DNA of 64,000 bases from positions 30,641-94,640 of the forward strand of contig JAECUM010004923.1 in assembly GCA_016617855.1 (NCBI GenBank). Direction: 5' to 3'. A model generated the notes under the pieces. That model did no database searches, was not told the DNA's origin, and saw nothing but the letters and a program-made list of their open reading frames with translations. The position numbers were made by a program, and so were the translations under genes. Numbering within the stretch: the first letter of the stretch is position 1; every line of letters starts with the position of its first letter. Source of the DNA: Megalonaias nervosa (Eukaryota > Mollusca > Bivalvia > Unionida > Unionidae). This document shows, in pieces, positions 10,656 to 20,113 of the stretch.

Positions 10656-10661
10656 TTTATA
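10656..10661 (-). promoter_or_regulatory. TATA box of Polinton 1 PolB (divergent promoter)
   Basis: TATAAA on the minus strand about 50 nt upstream of the PolB ATG at 10607. With the plus-strand TATA at 10,686 it forms a compact divergent promoter of about 140 bp. Confidence 0.6.
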
Positions 10662-10685
10662 TCCATGTCAGGCCAGTGTCTTCTC

Positions 10686-10693
10686 TATATAAA
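10686..10693 (+). promoter_or_regulatory. TATA box of the zinc-knuckle gene
   Basis: TATATAAA on the plus strand, 55-62 nt upstream of the ATG at 10748. It makes 10748 a better start than the ATG at 10676, which lies upstream of the box. Confidence 0.65.
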
Positions 10694-10747
10694 AGGGGCA
10701 GTGTCTTCCCTCCCAGTATTCATTTCACTCTCAATTCGACCAGAACG

Positions 10748-11152
10748 ATGGAAGAGCTCACACAGTTCGAGCTTCTGATCAGAGCTCTGCGACGTGTCAT
10801 ACAAAGGTTTTCTTCAGACAAGCCGACGGACTACTCCCCCTCCTTTCGAGAAAAACGTCAAGATACTTGCTATATCTGTCCGAAGAAAGGACATTGGTCT
10901 TCAGAGTGTCCAGACCGTCAAAAAAGCAAGACACGTGTAAAAAGAAACAAAAGTCAAGATACCTGTTATAATTATCAAGAGAATGGACATTGGTCTTCAG
11001 ACTGCCCTATGAAACAACAGGAGCAGGAGGGAGAGACAGGTTCAGAACAGGAAAGAGAAGAGGTACCCTCCCAAAAGGAAGAACCCAGAAACGTTAAGAG
11101 AAGAAAAGAAGACGAGAAGAAAGTGAGGAAAAAGAGGAGGAAAAACCTGTGA
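10748..11152 (+). CDS. CCHC zinc-knuckle, charged-tail protein of Polinton 1
   Basis: 134 codons, intact. The N-terminus is helical (FELLIRALRRVIQRF). Two knuckle-like repeats follow: CYICPKKGHWSSEC is a complete CX2CX4HX4C, while CYNYQENGHWSSDC has Tyr in place of the second Cys. The C-terminal third is a Glu/Lys/Arg-rich tail. CCHC knuckles bind single-stranded nucleic acid. It is the only clear plus-strand gene of Polinton 1. The repeats look like an internal duplication of about 33 codons. Confidence 0.7.
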   Translation: MEELTQFELLIRALRRVIQRFSSDKPTDYSPSFREKRQDTCYICPKKGHWSSECPDRQKSKTRVKRNKSQDTCYNYQENGHWSSDCPMKQQEQEGETGSEQEREEVPSQKEEPRNVKRRKEDEKKVRKKRRKNL

Positions 11153-11666
11153 CAGTGAAGAAATTCAAAGAAAGGAGAGAGTGCACAAAAGACAAAAAAA
11201 GAAGATAATGAACTTTTTAAGATGTGTTGTAAATTGAATGGTACATTTGTACCAGAATAGACCAGACAGAAACGTAAGTGTCTCATGGTTTTGCTTTTCT
11301 AGAATAAGTACCTACACTCACGCACTCACACACGTACATCATGGGAAAAAAGGGATTTTGAGTTTTAAATTGAATTTGGCAAAATGAATACTTTCTCTTT
11401 TCGAGAGAAGTGGATGATCCTGAAAAGGACCGTTTGATGTTTGTTTTTAAAATTAACAAAGTCAGGAACGGGAAGTAATGAGCTTTATCTGCCTTATCCT
11501 TTTGCCACGGCCAAGGCCTACTTCTGGACCTGCTCCTGTCGATATTTGGTAGAAATCACTAGGGTAGGTACCTCAGGCGTAGTAGGTGTGTGAAAAGGAT
11601 TGGGTAGTTTGGATCGAGAAGGTCTTTTTCTCCTGGGTTGAAATAGAGAAGCCTGATACGTTTGTT
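11153..11666. other. convergent intergenic region
   Basis: The 3' ends of the zinc-knuckle gene (plus) and the coiled-coil gene (minus) face each other here. Short minus-strand coding-like fragments rich in Pro/Thr/Arg appear at 11,520-11,660 and may be a frameshifted tail of the coiled-coil gene. Nothing else is recognised. Confidence 0.35.
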
Positions 11667-12062
11667 TCAGATTCCTAACTCTGCCAAAATGTCTAAGAGT
11701 ACCGTCACCGTTTGACTTTCACCGTCCTCCTTCTCTCCTAGACCTTTTTTCTTCTCTGATTCTTCTTCTTCCTGTCGTTTCCTTCTTGCCTCTTCATCTT
11801 CTCGCTGTTGCTGTTGAAGGAGAAAAGCTTGTTCTGCTACTTTCTGCTGTTGCAAAAATTTCTCCAATTCTTCTTTCTGTCTCTGTTTAAAATCCTCGAA
11901 GTGTGGTAAGGAATGAGAAGGTGGCGGAGGTGCTGGTACCAGAACAAATTCTTGCGAAGAAGAGAGAAAATCCACTAAATCCCAATTAAAATTGGTCTCT
12001 TCTGGAAGTAGGACCGTCTTGGTTTTGGTAGCCGCTGATATGCAATCACTTCTGGTCTCCAT
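11667..12062 (-). CDS. Gln/Glu-rich coiled-coil protein, Polinton 1 right end
   Basis: 131 codons from 12062. A Pro-rich segment (LVPAPPPPSHSLPHF) is followed by a long Gln/Glu/Lys coiled coil (residues ~55-110; QRQKEELEKFLQQQK, LLQQQQREDEEARRKRQ). No enzymatic motif is seen. A TATA-like CTATATAG lies ~90 nt upstream but has been split by a SINE insertion. The frame may continue after 11,667 by frameshift. Confidence 0.5.
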   Translation of the reverse strand: METRSDCISAATKTKTVLLPEETNFNWDLVDFLSSSQEFVLVPAPPPPSHSLPHFEDFKQRQKEELEKFLQQQKVAEQAFLLQQQQREDEEARRKRQEEEESEKKKGLGEKEDGESQTVTVLLDILAELGI

Positions 12063-12159
12063 GGCCGGTGCACCCTAGTTCATCGTCTTCTTAGTTTCCG
12101 TCATGTTCTAACTGTGTCGCATGAATTCACTGCGCAGAGACGCTAGCGCACCTATATAG

Positions 12160-12475
12160 CGCTCCGGTGGCCTAGTGGTTAGAGCGTCCGCCTCGGATGC
12201 GGGAGGTCGTGGGTTCGATCCCCGGTCGAGTCATACCAATGACTTACAAAAATGGTACTAACAGCTGCCTCGCTTGGCGCTCAGCATTAAGAGGTTAGTG
12301 TTAGGACTGGTCGGCCTGGTGTCAGGATAATGTGACTGGGTGGGACATCATGCTACATGTCTGCGGCATGATGCCCCAGTGCTAGACATCACTATAAACT
12401 GCCACACTGCAGACATCGTAGCGATATGACTGAAAAATTGTTAAAGCTCCGTTAAAAATCATAATCACATCACAT
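12160..12475 (+). repeat. tRNA-derived SINE with 9-bp target duplication
   Basis: The head resembles a tRNA, with an A box (TGGCCTAGTGGTTAGAGCG) and a B box (GGTTCGATCCC). The anticodon arm TCCGC-CTCGGAT-GCGGG can fold, but the acceptor stem is only partly paired, so this is not a functional tRNA. The body contains GCCTCGCTTGGCGCTCAGC and the tail ACTGAAAAATTGTTAAAGC. The 9-bp repeat CCTATATAG flanks it at 12,151-12,159 and 12,476-12,484. I associate such SINEs with molluscs from memory. Confidence 0.85.
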
Positions 12476-12490
12476 CCTATATAGGGAATG

Positions 12491-12498
12491 TGACGTCA
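12491..12498. promoter_or_regulatory. CRE-like palindrome TGACGTCA with nearby CCAAT boxes
   Basis: TGACGTCA is followed by two ATTGG (inverted CCAAT) motifs near 12,514-12,520 and 12,563-12,570 and an AATAAATAA box near 12,607. Together they look like a compact plus-strand promoter for the small frame starting at 12657. Confidence 0.45.
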
Positions 12499-12656
12499 CA
12501 GGTAGCTCTCTTCGGATTGGAAGACTAACTCAGCCCTGTGACTGGATTTTTCAACGCGCGTTTGGATTGGCGAAAGAACTCAATCCGTTTCGATCCGCTC
12601 TTCCATAATAAATAACCGCGGTTCACTTCATTCCCTTAACCTGTTCTCGTCACAAG

Positions 12657-12890
12657 ATGTGGGCTAACGTAGAATTGTCTACCCTCCTATCGTAGATGCT
12701 GTTCCACCCGGACTATGCCATGTAGGTCAAATCATCATCGACTATCACCTACATGACTGATACAGCCCTTTGGAAACGAAGGATCTATGTGAAAAAACAA
12801 GGCTGTCTGAAGAGTATCGTTATCTACGGTCCAGACGTCAGACAAAGTTTGAGAAAGAGAAGAAGATCCGTGCGATGCCCTCTATGTTAA
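12657..12890 (+). pseudogene. small basic ORF with two in-frame TAGs and a histone-type 3' end
   Basis: From ATG 12657 a single frame reads 77 codons to TAA at 12,888-12,890, broken only by TAG codons at residues 13 and 23. The C-terminal half is basic (SLRKRRRSVR). I do not recognise the protein, and it does not match a core histone by eye. The CRE/CCAAT promoter upstream and a histone-type stem-loop 28 nt downstream make a real, now broken, gene plausible. An intact sub-frame starts at ATG 12753. Confidence 0.35.
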
Positions 12891-12917
12891 CGGAAAAGTG
12901 TTAACAAAAAACCCAAA

Positions 12918-12933
12918 GGCCCTTTTCAGGGTC
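12918..12933 (+). terminator. histone-type mRNA 3' stem-loop
   Basis: GGCCCTTTTCAGGGTC folds as a 6-bp stem (one G-U pair) with a TTTC loop and is preceded by ACCCAAA. This matches the metazoan replication-dependent histone stem-loop, bound by SLBP. The flank after it (ACTGCA) is only partly like the consensus, and no clear purine-rich downstream element is seen. Confidence 0.6.
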
Positions 12934-12961
12934 ACTGCATTGCCTCGAACGGATTTTTGAT

Positions 12962-12979
12962 TTCTCTCTCTCTCTCCTC

Positions 12980-13024
<45 letters not shown>
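12962..13024. repeat. CT dinucleotide microsatellite
   Basis: A nearly pure (CT)n tract with a short CCTCCC interruption. The ORFs on both strands here are low-complexity and not genes. Confidence 0.95.
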
Positions 13025-13026
<2 letters not shown>

Positions 13027-13166
13027 TCTTTGTCTATATCTATGTCTATCAAGTCCCGCACCGCCAAGCTTTATTATTCGTAGTTTCTGAACTAGCTGAA
13101 CTTACCCGCCACCTGCTACCCGCTTCGTTTTCCCCGCTGTCCCTGTTTGGCAGGATTGAGGTCAGC

Positions 13167-13368
13167 AGTAGTAAGGGAAAAGGCTGGTTCTGGCCCAGAG
13201 ACTCCCTAAAACACCCCCAAACAAATACGGATCGGGGGGTGGGTCCCCACCACCACCCCCGCCACCACCCACCGCCATTACCCACCACCACCACCCACCC
13301 CCCGATCCGTATTTGTTTGGAGGCATTTTAGGATCTCGGATCCATAACCAGCCTTTTCCCTTACTACT
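13167..13368. repeat. terminal palindrome of the left TIR, C/G-rich loop
   Basis: The first ~80 bp (AGTAGTAAGGGAAAAGGCTGG ... CGGATCGGGGGGTGGGT) recur inverted at 13,290-13,368. The centre is CCACC/GGTGG-rich. The unit could fold into a hairpin and contains several G-quadruplex-capable runs. Confidence 0.8.
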
Positions 13369-13628
13369 GAAGATTTCACCAACATTATAAAGTTCACACA
13401 AAATTTCATTTGTCGGATTATTTATAAAGTTCACACAAATTTCATACTTTCTTGATAATTGTTTTCAAATCAGGCAAAGATAGGGAATTTCCAATAGATT
13501 TTCTAGAATGTTCTAGAATCAGGCAGAAGATAGGGAATTTCCAGATTGATTCAATCACGTGATTTTGTAGAATGTTCTAGATCAGGTAAAAAATAGAGAA
13601 TTTCCAAACGGGTTTTCCAGAACAGCAG

Positions 13629-13635
13629 TATAAAA
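13629..13635 (+). promoter_or_regulatory. TATA box inside the left TIR
   Basis: TATAAAA followed by GGCGGTCAG. Transcription would start ~13,660 and run inward. The same box occurs in the right TIR. Confidence 0.6.
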
Positions 13636-13704
13636 GGCGGTCAGAATTTTCTTCTAGCCATTGCACTGCTGCACTTCAAGAGGACATCTTCACCGAGCGA
13701 ACAG

Positions 13705-13710
13705 GTAATT
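13705..13710 (+). promoter_or_regulatory. 5' splice donor at the end of the left TIR leader
   Basis: GAACAG|GTAATT about 70 nt after the TATA box. The right TIR has the perfect consensus ACAG|GTAAGT at the same position, which suggests a non-coding leader exon spliced to inner genes. Confidence 0.45.
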
Positions 13711-13763
13711 GAAAATTTTCAAACATTTATAAACTTTAGACAAAATTTCATACCCTATCATTA

Positions 13764-13930
13764 TCATACTTTTTTTTGATAATCTTTTTCGTACCTGCCG
13801 ACTCTCATTGGTAGAATATCTGTTAACATACTGTCAATAGTACGAAACTCGCGTATTAAATCGTCCATATCATATTTTATACCCCGTAAGTAAGATCGTA
13901 TCTGATCAAGTAATTTTTTATAGGTGATAC
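13764..13930 (-). pseudogene. minus-strand ORF remnant beside the left TIR
   Basis: An open frame of about 55 codons ending at TGA 13,764-13,766. It is charged and protein-like (DMDDLIREFRTIDSMLTD). It is blocked upstream by a stop at an A9 run, so a frameshift may hide the start. No family recognised. Confidence 0.35.
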
Positions 13931-13984
13931 TAGCTATTTTGCAGGAATTTTTTTTTAGTCACAAACCGAGGTTCAATTTTTTTA

Positions 13985-14397
13985 CACGCTGTTGAAAGAG
14001 AAACACCAACGCCTGATATTAGCAAAAATGGATTCAATGATGCTCCACTTGAAATTATACCAGAGTCAGTCATCAATAACGGTAAATATGATATTATTCG
14101 AAGTATTTTGTTGTAGTATTTATAACATTTTTTCACGCACCAAAGTTTTTTATGATAATATCCGTAATATTTCATTAGAGCGTCCACATCTTGTTTTGGA
14201 ATTTCTTTTCAAATGTGATTGAAATCAACTATACTTTTTTTCATTATATGATATTTGTTTACAATAGTGGTTTGATTAAGTGATTAATCGTCTGATCAAT
14301 AATCCGCTCGAATTTGAACGACGATTAGCAAATTTAACGGTTGGGCCGATTAGAAGTAAGTTAGAAGATATAACGAAAAAATTGAAGAATCGGAAGA
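13985..14397 (+). pseudogene. 5' part of an unknown Polinton 2 gene, split by the LTR element
   Basis: Two protein-like plus-strand stretches: 13,985-14,117 (PTPDISKNGFNDAPLEIIPE) and about 14,275-14,397 (NRLINNPLEFERRLANL, then LEDITKKLKNRK). Stops lie between them. The frame at 14,397 continues directly into the sequence at 21,090 when the LTR retrotransposon is set aside. No family recognised. Confidence 0.45.
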
Positions 14398-15372
14398 TGT
14401 TACGTATCGGCTCGTTCAAAGTAACACAAAGAAAGAGTGAAGACAACAAGCTTTGTAAATTTTAACAAAAATAATTTATTTCCCTAGAAAACACGGTGAA
14501 AAGGTAAATAGATGAAACAAGACTTACGATTTACGAAGAAGATTCCAAACATTTGTTCTAAAGTTATGAAAACACAAGTCCTGTGAATAAACAGTTCTAA
14601 TTTGATATAGTCTGAATCTCAGTTCCGTTCCAAGATGGCGGATGATGACGTCAGACGAAGGCTAACACAAAATGTCCAGAATTTTCACTGTGAAAGCACA
14701 ATTTGAATTGTTCTGCTTCCAATTTAGAAGTAATTTCAACAAATGTCTTTGTCCAAAGCCAGTAGGGCTGTTCTCCAGGGAAAATAATTATTTAGAAAGT
14801 AGATGAAGTACAGCTACCACCACTAACAACACACATGTTGTTCCTAACACGTACGAATGAACAAACACCTCTTTCCAGCACAGAAATACCTTTTCCTTAA
14901 GGTATTAGAAACTCTGTAAGATGTTATGATGTGACTCTCAAGTATAACTGACTACGATTACGACTTTGACTACGACTGACTAAACATTTCTTACAGGTAA
15001 CTGAGCATTTAAAATAAGCTAATGCGTCATTACATGTACACACGCATGAAAGACACGTGTGATTTCGAAATCACTACAATGCGTAAACAAGTATTATTTT
15101 GAAATAACGTGGTCACAGCCAATCATTTACATAGCTCTTTCTCACTGTTTACTTGATACGAAAAACCGTCATGCAAAAATCGTGCTTACACGAGTCACAT
15201 TTAAGTTTTAAATAAATAGGATGTTTTTAACAAACTATTAGACCTTGCTAACGTAATCATCACCATAATAATAATAACATTTAGTGATATAAAAACAAAA
15301 TAAAAAATGAAACAAAGGATTAGAAGAATTTAAATTTTAACTCATATGTAATATAACTACAGGGTCGTAACA
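14398..15372 (-). repeat. LTR (3' LTR in element orientation)
   Basis: Direct repeat of 20,114-21,089 with only scattered differences (e.g. around 14,575, 14,690 and 14,715). Contains a stretch of short TGACTACGA-type repeats at 14,945-14,985. Confidence 0.95.
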
Positions 15373-15383
15373 CTTTCCCCCAT
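15373..15383 (-). promoter_or_regulatory. polypurine tract of the LTR element
   Basis: On the minus strand the sequence directly before the 3' LTR reads ATGGGGGAAAG, the expected plus-strand primer site. Confidence 0.75.
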
Positions 15384-15514
15384 AAAGAAAAAAGAGATTT
15401 ATGTAATAAAGCTTTCTTTTTTACCAGATGTAAATTATACATGAGGTAAAAAAAACATTTACATAAGAAGAACTCTTATGAATCTACACAAAGGTGTATA
15501 TGAAAATGGCATTT

Positions 15515-17062
15515 CTATACACGGGAAAGTGCGTCTGCAATTAAATTATCTTTTCCTCTAATATGCCTGATGTAAAGATTGTACTCTTGCAAAAATAAAC
15601 TCCACCTCAATAGTCTTTGATTCTTATTTTTCATTCTGCTGATGAAAGTAAGGGGGTTGTGATCACTAAACACAACAACCGGAGAAGGAGCCGAGCTAAC
15701 ATAAACTTCAAAATGCTGTAATGCCAGTATTAAAGCTAAGCATTCCTTCTCGATTGTTGAGTAGTTTCTTTGGTGTTTATTTAATTTCTTAGAAGTAACA
15801 CACTGGGTGTTCTACACCGTTTTTGTCATCTTGAAGCAGAACTGCTCCAACCCCAACATCACTTGCATCCACAGAAAGTTTGAATGGTTGACTGAAATCT
15901 GGAGCTGTTAAAACTGGTGTACTTTTAAGTATGGCTTTTAATCTATCGAAAACCTCTTGACATTTTCCAGTCCAAAGAAACTTGTTTTTCTTTCTCAACA
16001 AGTTTGTCAGAGGTTCAACAATATCGGAAAAATTAGAACAAAATTTGCGATAGTACCCAGCCATACCCAAAAATCGCATCAGCTGTTTTTTACTGACAGG
16101 CACAGGAAATTCAGAAATAGCCTTGACCTTAGCATCTATAGGTTTAATTTGACCATGTCCCACAATATGTCCTAGAAAAGTAACACACGCACGGCAGAAC
16201 TCACTTTTAGATAAATTAATAGTCAAATTTGCATCCGTGAGTCTGTCGAAGAACTTCCGAATCGTGGCTAGATGTTCTTTCCAGGTGTTGTTGTAGATGA
16301 TGACATCATCAATATAGGCCTCACAATTGTCTAGACCAGAAGTAATCATATTCATAAGGCGTTGAAAAGTACTTGGAGAACCCTTCATCCCAAATGGCAT
16401 TACTTTATACTGGTAGAGTCCATCTGGAGTCACAAATGCCGAAATTTCTTTTGCTCTTTCCGTTAATGGAATTTGCCAAAACCCTTCAGAAGGTCGAATT
16501 TAGTGACGTATTTGGCATTTCCAATTTTGTCGATACAATCGTCGATTCTTGGCAATGGAAATGAGTCTGTTTTTGTCACACTGTTCACCTTCCTGTAATC
16601 CGTACACATTCGGAAAGTTTTATCCGGTTTCGGAACAAGAATGCACGGTGAACTCCAATCACTCTTACTGGGCTCTATAAAATCATTTTCCAGTAAATAC
16701 TGAATCTCTTTTTTCATGTATTCCTGTTTAAAAGGATTCATCCTGTATGGGTGTTGTTTCATGGGTTTCGAATCTACTATTTCAACGTCGTGAAAAATTT
16801 TGTTTGTCCTTGTAGGTATGTCTGGAAACAAGTGTTCATATTCAGACAATAATTGTTTAAGTTCACTTTTTTCTTGATTTTGTAAATGAGAAAGTTTCTG
16901 GTCTAGATTTTCCATAACTTCCGAATTCCGAAGACTTGTTGTTCCAAGATTAGTAGAATCCAACTGAATTCCTTCATTCAAATCCTCAGCTGGTGGGACA
17001 GGTACAACTAAATTAATTTCATTATTTACTTGGCTATTTCTTTTAAAATAATAGTACTCCAT
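15515..17062 (-). pseudogene. reverse transcriptase-RNase H of the LTR element
   Basis: RT begins near 17,062: FPDIPTRTNKIFHDVEIVD, then LVPKPDKTFRMCTDYRKVN, VTKFDLLKGFGKFH. After a break near 16,440-16,465 it continues PFGMKGSPSTFQRLMN, active site YIDDVIIY, FLGMAGYYRKFC and the RNase H start LSVDASDVGVGAVLL. A small deletion/frameshift at ~15,790 shifts into RNase H (FSDHNPLTF, RGKDNLIADALSR) ending 15,515. Catalytic residues of RT (YIDD) and RNase H are present. Confidence 0.92.
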
Positions 17063-17070
17063 TAATTTAC

Positions 17071-18850
17071 TTAGACTTGAGTACTAATATTATAATTTAA
17101 CTCATTCATTTTCTTCTTTACTTTGTAAGGGCCATAAAATCTAACTTGAAGAAAATTCTGCAGAATGAGCAAGAGAGAATGGACTTTATTACAGGACTCA
17201 AAAATTCTCTCTAGTAAACTTTGGTGAAACCATAGTTTCACTTTTGACTTGAACTGCAGAATACCAAATTCAAGTGTAACAAGCTGGAACATACCAGACT
17301 TGAAATTTGACCTTTGACCAGACTGAACAAATTTGAGAAGGCCAAATTGAGTCAAATTCCTCAACGGAATTATCTCTGGAAAACTTGTTGACGCACACTT
17401 GATGGTCAACAAATTTTGGTTACCTGATTTGGTCTTTGGTAAAGGACTAACACAATCTCCCATAGTTCTACTGAATGGTTCGTCAAATGCAGGAATTGGT
17501 TGCAGATGAGCTTTAGGTATCTTTCGATTTGGTTTTTCTACAATTTGACAAGTATGACAAGATCTACAAAACTTGCACACATCACTTTTAATTTTTGGCC
17601 AATAGAAGTGAGTCAAGATCTTGTGATACGTTTTATTTATCCCTAAATGACCAGCCATAGGAGTTTCTTGGGCCAAACTAAGTATTTCCTGTCTGTAAGG
17701 TTTCGGAACCACAATCTGATATTTTACTGACCATTCGTCACTAGCAGGTACTTCGAGAGGTCTCCATTTTCTCATGAGAACTCTATTTTTAATGAAGTAA
17801 CAGACAGGTACTTCAGTTGCTTCTTTTTCACTAACGGCCCGCTGAAACAAACAGGAGATCTCAGGATCCTTCTCCTGTTCGACGACAAGTGATTGTCGTT
17901 TATCAGCCTGATTAGATAAAAGAGAATGAGTATTCAAAAGAGGATCACTATGATCAATACCTTTTGACTGATCCAAATTAGAAGTGAAAGTGACCTCATC
18001 AAAAGCCTGATCAATACATGTGTCAGCTAAAGGAATACATTTCTTATCAAAATCATTCTCAAGAGCTTTCTTTGCCATAGCTCTGGTAACTGCACAAGCT
18101 GGGAATAAATCAGGGATTTCTTTTTCAATAGGATCAACTTTCTGATCCAAAGAAGGCTTGTCAGTTACAAGTGGATTAACCACAACCTTGTCTCCAGCTA
18201 GGTCATTGCCTAGCAACAAATGAATGCCCTCAACGGGTAAGGTAGACACTACACCGACTGTCACAGGTCCTGAAACTAAGTCTGATGACAAATTAACAGA
18301 ATGGAGAGGAACATAAACAAAGCCGCACTCTACTCCCTGAATGAGAACACTCTCATTAGAACAGGTCTTCTCAGAAGAAGGCAAAATACCTGAAACTAAA
18401 AGACTCTGAGAAGCTCCTGTATCCCTCAAAATTTTAATAGGGATAGGATTGGCCAAATCAACCAAGAGTGATATAGAACCCTTCGACATGAATGGTTCAA
18501 AATTCTCCATGACACAATCAGACTGAGGTTTTTCAAACCCAACAAATGTATTGTTTTCAATACATGACCGTGACCTTGACCTCTTAGAAATAAGAGCATT
18601 TGGGATAGGTCTATCTTGATTCTGATGCCTATATTTCAATTTGAAGCAATAAGAAATGACGTGTCCTTTTTTCTTGCAATAGGTACACGTAGGAATAGAC
18701 AAGGATTTTGAATCAAGTCTCTCAGAGGCTTGATTTTTAGAATTTGTGCCAGATTGAGTTTTACTGAGAGTCGTATTTGGTTGAAACACCTTTCTATCAG
18801 TAGACTGCTGAGTGAAAGATTTGCTTACAGCAGGAACTTTATGAGTTAAG
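17071..18850 (-). pseudogene. gag C-terminus, protease and integrase of the LTR element (integrase core damaged)
   Basis: A CCHC knuckle CTYCKKKGHVISYC (~18,670) is followed by an aspartic protease ILRDTGASQSLL (~18,410). The integrase zinc-binding domain follows (HLGINKTYHKILTHFYW with CKFCRSCHTC, ~17,540-17,680), then the core: first Asp in MGDCVSPLPKTKSG. The second Asp site reads VQSGQRSNF (Gly instead of Asp), and the frame then jumps to a C-terminal YGPYKVKKKMNEL, so much of the core is missing. The integrase sits upstream of RT. Confidence 0.88.
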
Positions 18851-19727
18851 GAATACTTATCAGCAGCAAGAGCAGCATTTTCCAAGGTTTTGACCTCATG
18901 ATCTTCAAGGTGATTTTTGATATCACTAGGAATACAGTTTTTAAACTCTTCAAGTAATACCAGTTGTTCGAGTCTTTCATAATCATGTTCAATTTTCTCA
19001 GACAGACACCATCTCTTGAACAACTGTTCTTTTTCTCTAGCAAATTCAACATAAGTGTGTCTAGTTTCTTTTTGTAGTTTCTGAACTTTTGCCGATAAGC
19101 CTCAGGGATTAATTCATAACCCTTCAAGATGCATTCCTTAACCAAATCGTAATCAGAACTTTGTTGTACTGACAGAGATATATAGATCTCTCTGGCCTTG
19201 CCATGGAGTACGCTTTGCAATAATTGAGTCCAATACTCTTGGCCATTTCGAATTCTCAGCGACTTTTTCAAAATGAATAAAATATTTGTCTACTTCCTTT
19301 TCACTAAAAGGGGGAACTAACTTCCTAAAATGTTAAAATTTGAATTTGCACGGGAAATGGAATCGTGCCTGTCACTTGCCAGATCCAATTCTTTCATTTT
19401 AATTTGCATCTGTCTCTCTCTCTCCCTTTCTTCAAATTGCATTTGTTCCTTTTGTAATTCCATTTGCCTTTCTTTTTCCCTTTCTTCTATTTGTCTTTGT
19501 TTTTCCCTTTCTTCAATTTGTATTTGTTCCTTTTGCAATTCTAATTGTCTTTCTTTTTCCCTTTCTTCTAATTGTATTTGTTCCTTTTGCAATTCTAATT
19601 GCCTTTCTTTTTCTCTTTCTTCTAATTGCATTCGTCTTTCCTGTCTATCTTTCTCCTCCTTTTCAGATTGTAATCTCATTTGTTCTTTTTGATTCTGAAG
19701 CTCGAGCTTCCTTAACTCTATTTCCAT
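18846..19727 (-). pseudogene. gag of the LTR element: coiled coil plus SCAN-like capsid region
   Basis: The N-terminal part (19727-19317) is a repetitive coiled coil of ~20-residue units (LEEREKERQLELQKEQI). The next frame (19,271-18,846, shifting near 19,030 to the longer frame) has the capsid-like sequence EYWTQLLQSVLHGKAREIY and ELIPEAYRQKF, similar in style to SCAN-related gag. Frameshifts near 19,300 and 19,020 break it. Confidence 0.75.
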
Positions 19728-20082
19728 TTTTTTTTATTTTTAGTTCTATTTTCTTACTGTCAGAGTCTGTCATAGACTTACTGACCGATGCCAAAACACT
19801 TTGGTCAAAAATATTCTGTCCTACCAAATATTGAATTAATGTTTTTGATTTCTTGCTTTGTCAAGGAAGCTTTTGCTTCAGAAAGATCGTACTTTCTGGC
19901 AAGTTCAAACAACTCCTCCTCCTTCAAACTATCCAACTGTTGTTGAGTTGGACTAGAAAGAAAACTCTCCACTTTTGACATTCTTAAAGCCTGTTGTTTT
20001 CACTAAAATTTCAAATAAAATGAACCAGGGAATTTAAATTTCAATTTTTAGCCAATTTCATATATCAGCCAAATTCATATAT

Positions 20083-20104
20083 CCAATCCCGGACGAGCAA
20101 CCCA
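20083..20104 (-). promoter_or_regulatory. primer binding site, tRNA-Pro-like
   Basis: Nine nt inside the 5' LTR the minus strand reads TGGGTTGCTCGTCCGGGATT, close to the complement of a metazoan tRNA-Pro 3' end (GGCTCGTCCGGGAT core). Confidence 0.65.
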
Positions 20105-20113
20105 ATTTCTTTA

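Larger units (their letters stand above)
1..12940 (-). mobile_element. Polinton 1 (Maverick), left end outside window, decayed
   Basis: The gene set identifies a Polinton: chromodomain integrase, A32-like packaging ATPase, small basic GGF proteins and protein-primed PolB, mostly on the minus strand. The left terminus lies outside the window. No right TIR could be recognised, so the right limit (before the CT microsatellite at 12,962) is a guess. Base composition is balanced, unlike the AT-rich Polinton 2. Most genes have one or more frameshifts or in-frame stops. No major or minor capsid gene is visible; they may lie left of position 1 or be lost. Confidence 0.8.
13167..13719 (+). repeat. left TIR of Polinton 2
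   Basis: Near-identical in inverted orientation to 32,733-33,324. It holds the terminal palindrome (13,167-13,368), AT-rich short repeats (ttcacacaaaatttcatttg), repeated gatagggaatttcc motifs, a TATA box and a splice donor. The right copy carries more copies of the ~36-bp AT-rich unit. Confidence 0.93.

Noticed and set aside
12160..12235. tRNA gene (anticodon CGG, Pro-like)
   Set aside because: The A box, B box and anticodon arm are present but the acceptor stem pairs poorly and the sequence continues into a SINE body with a 9-bp target duplication.
12882..13434. Ser/Leu-, Arg/Glu- and Gly/Trp-rich ORFs
   Set aside because: They read through the CT microsatellite and the C/G-rich palindrome of the Polinton tip.
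19330..19692. Cys/Ser-rich plus-strand ORF of 120 codons
   Set aside because: It is the antisense of the repetitive gag coiled coil.
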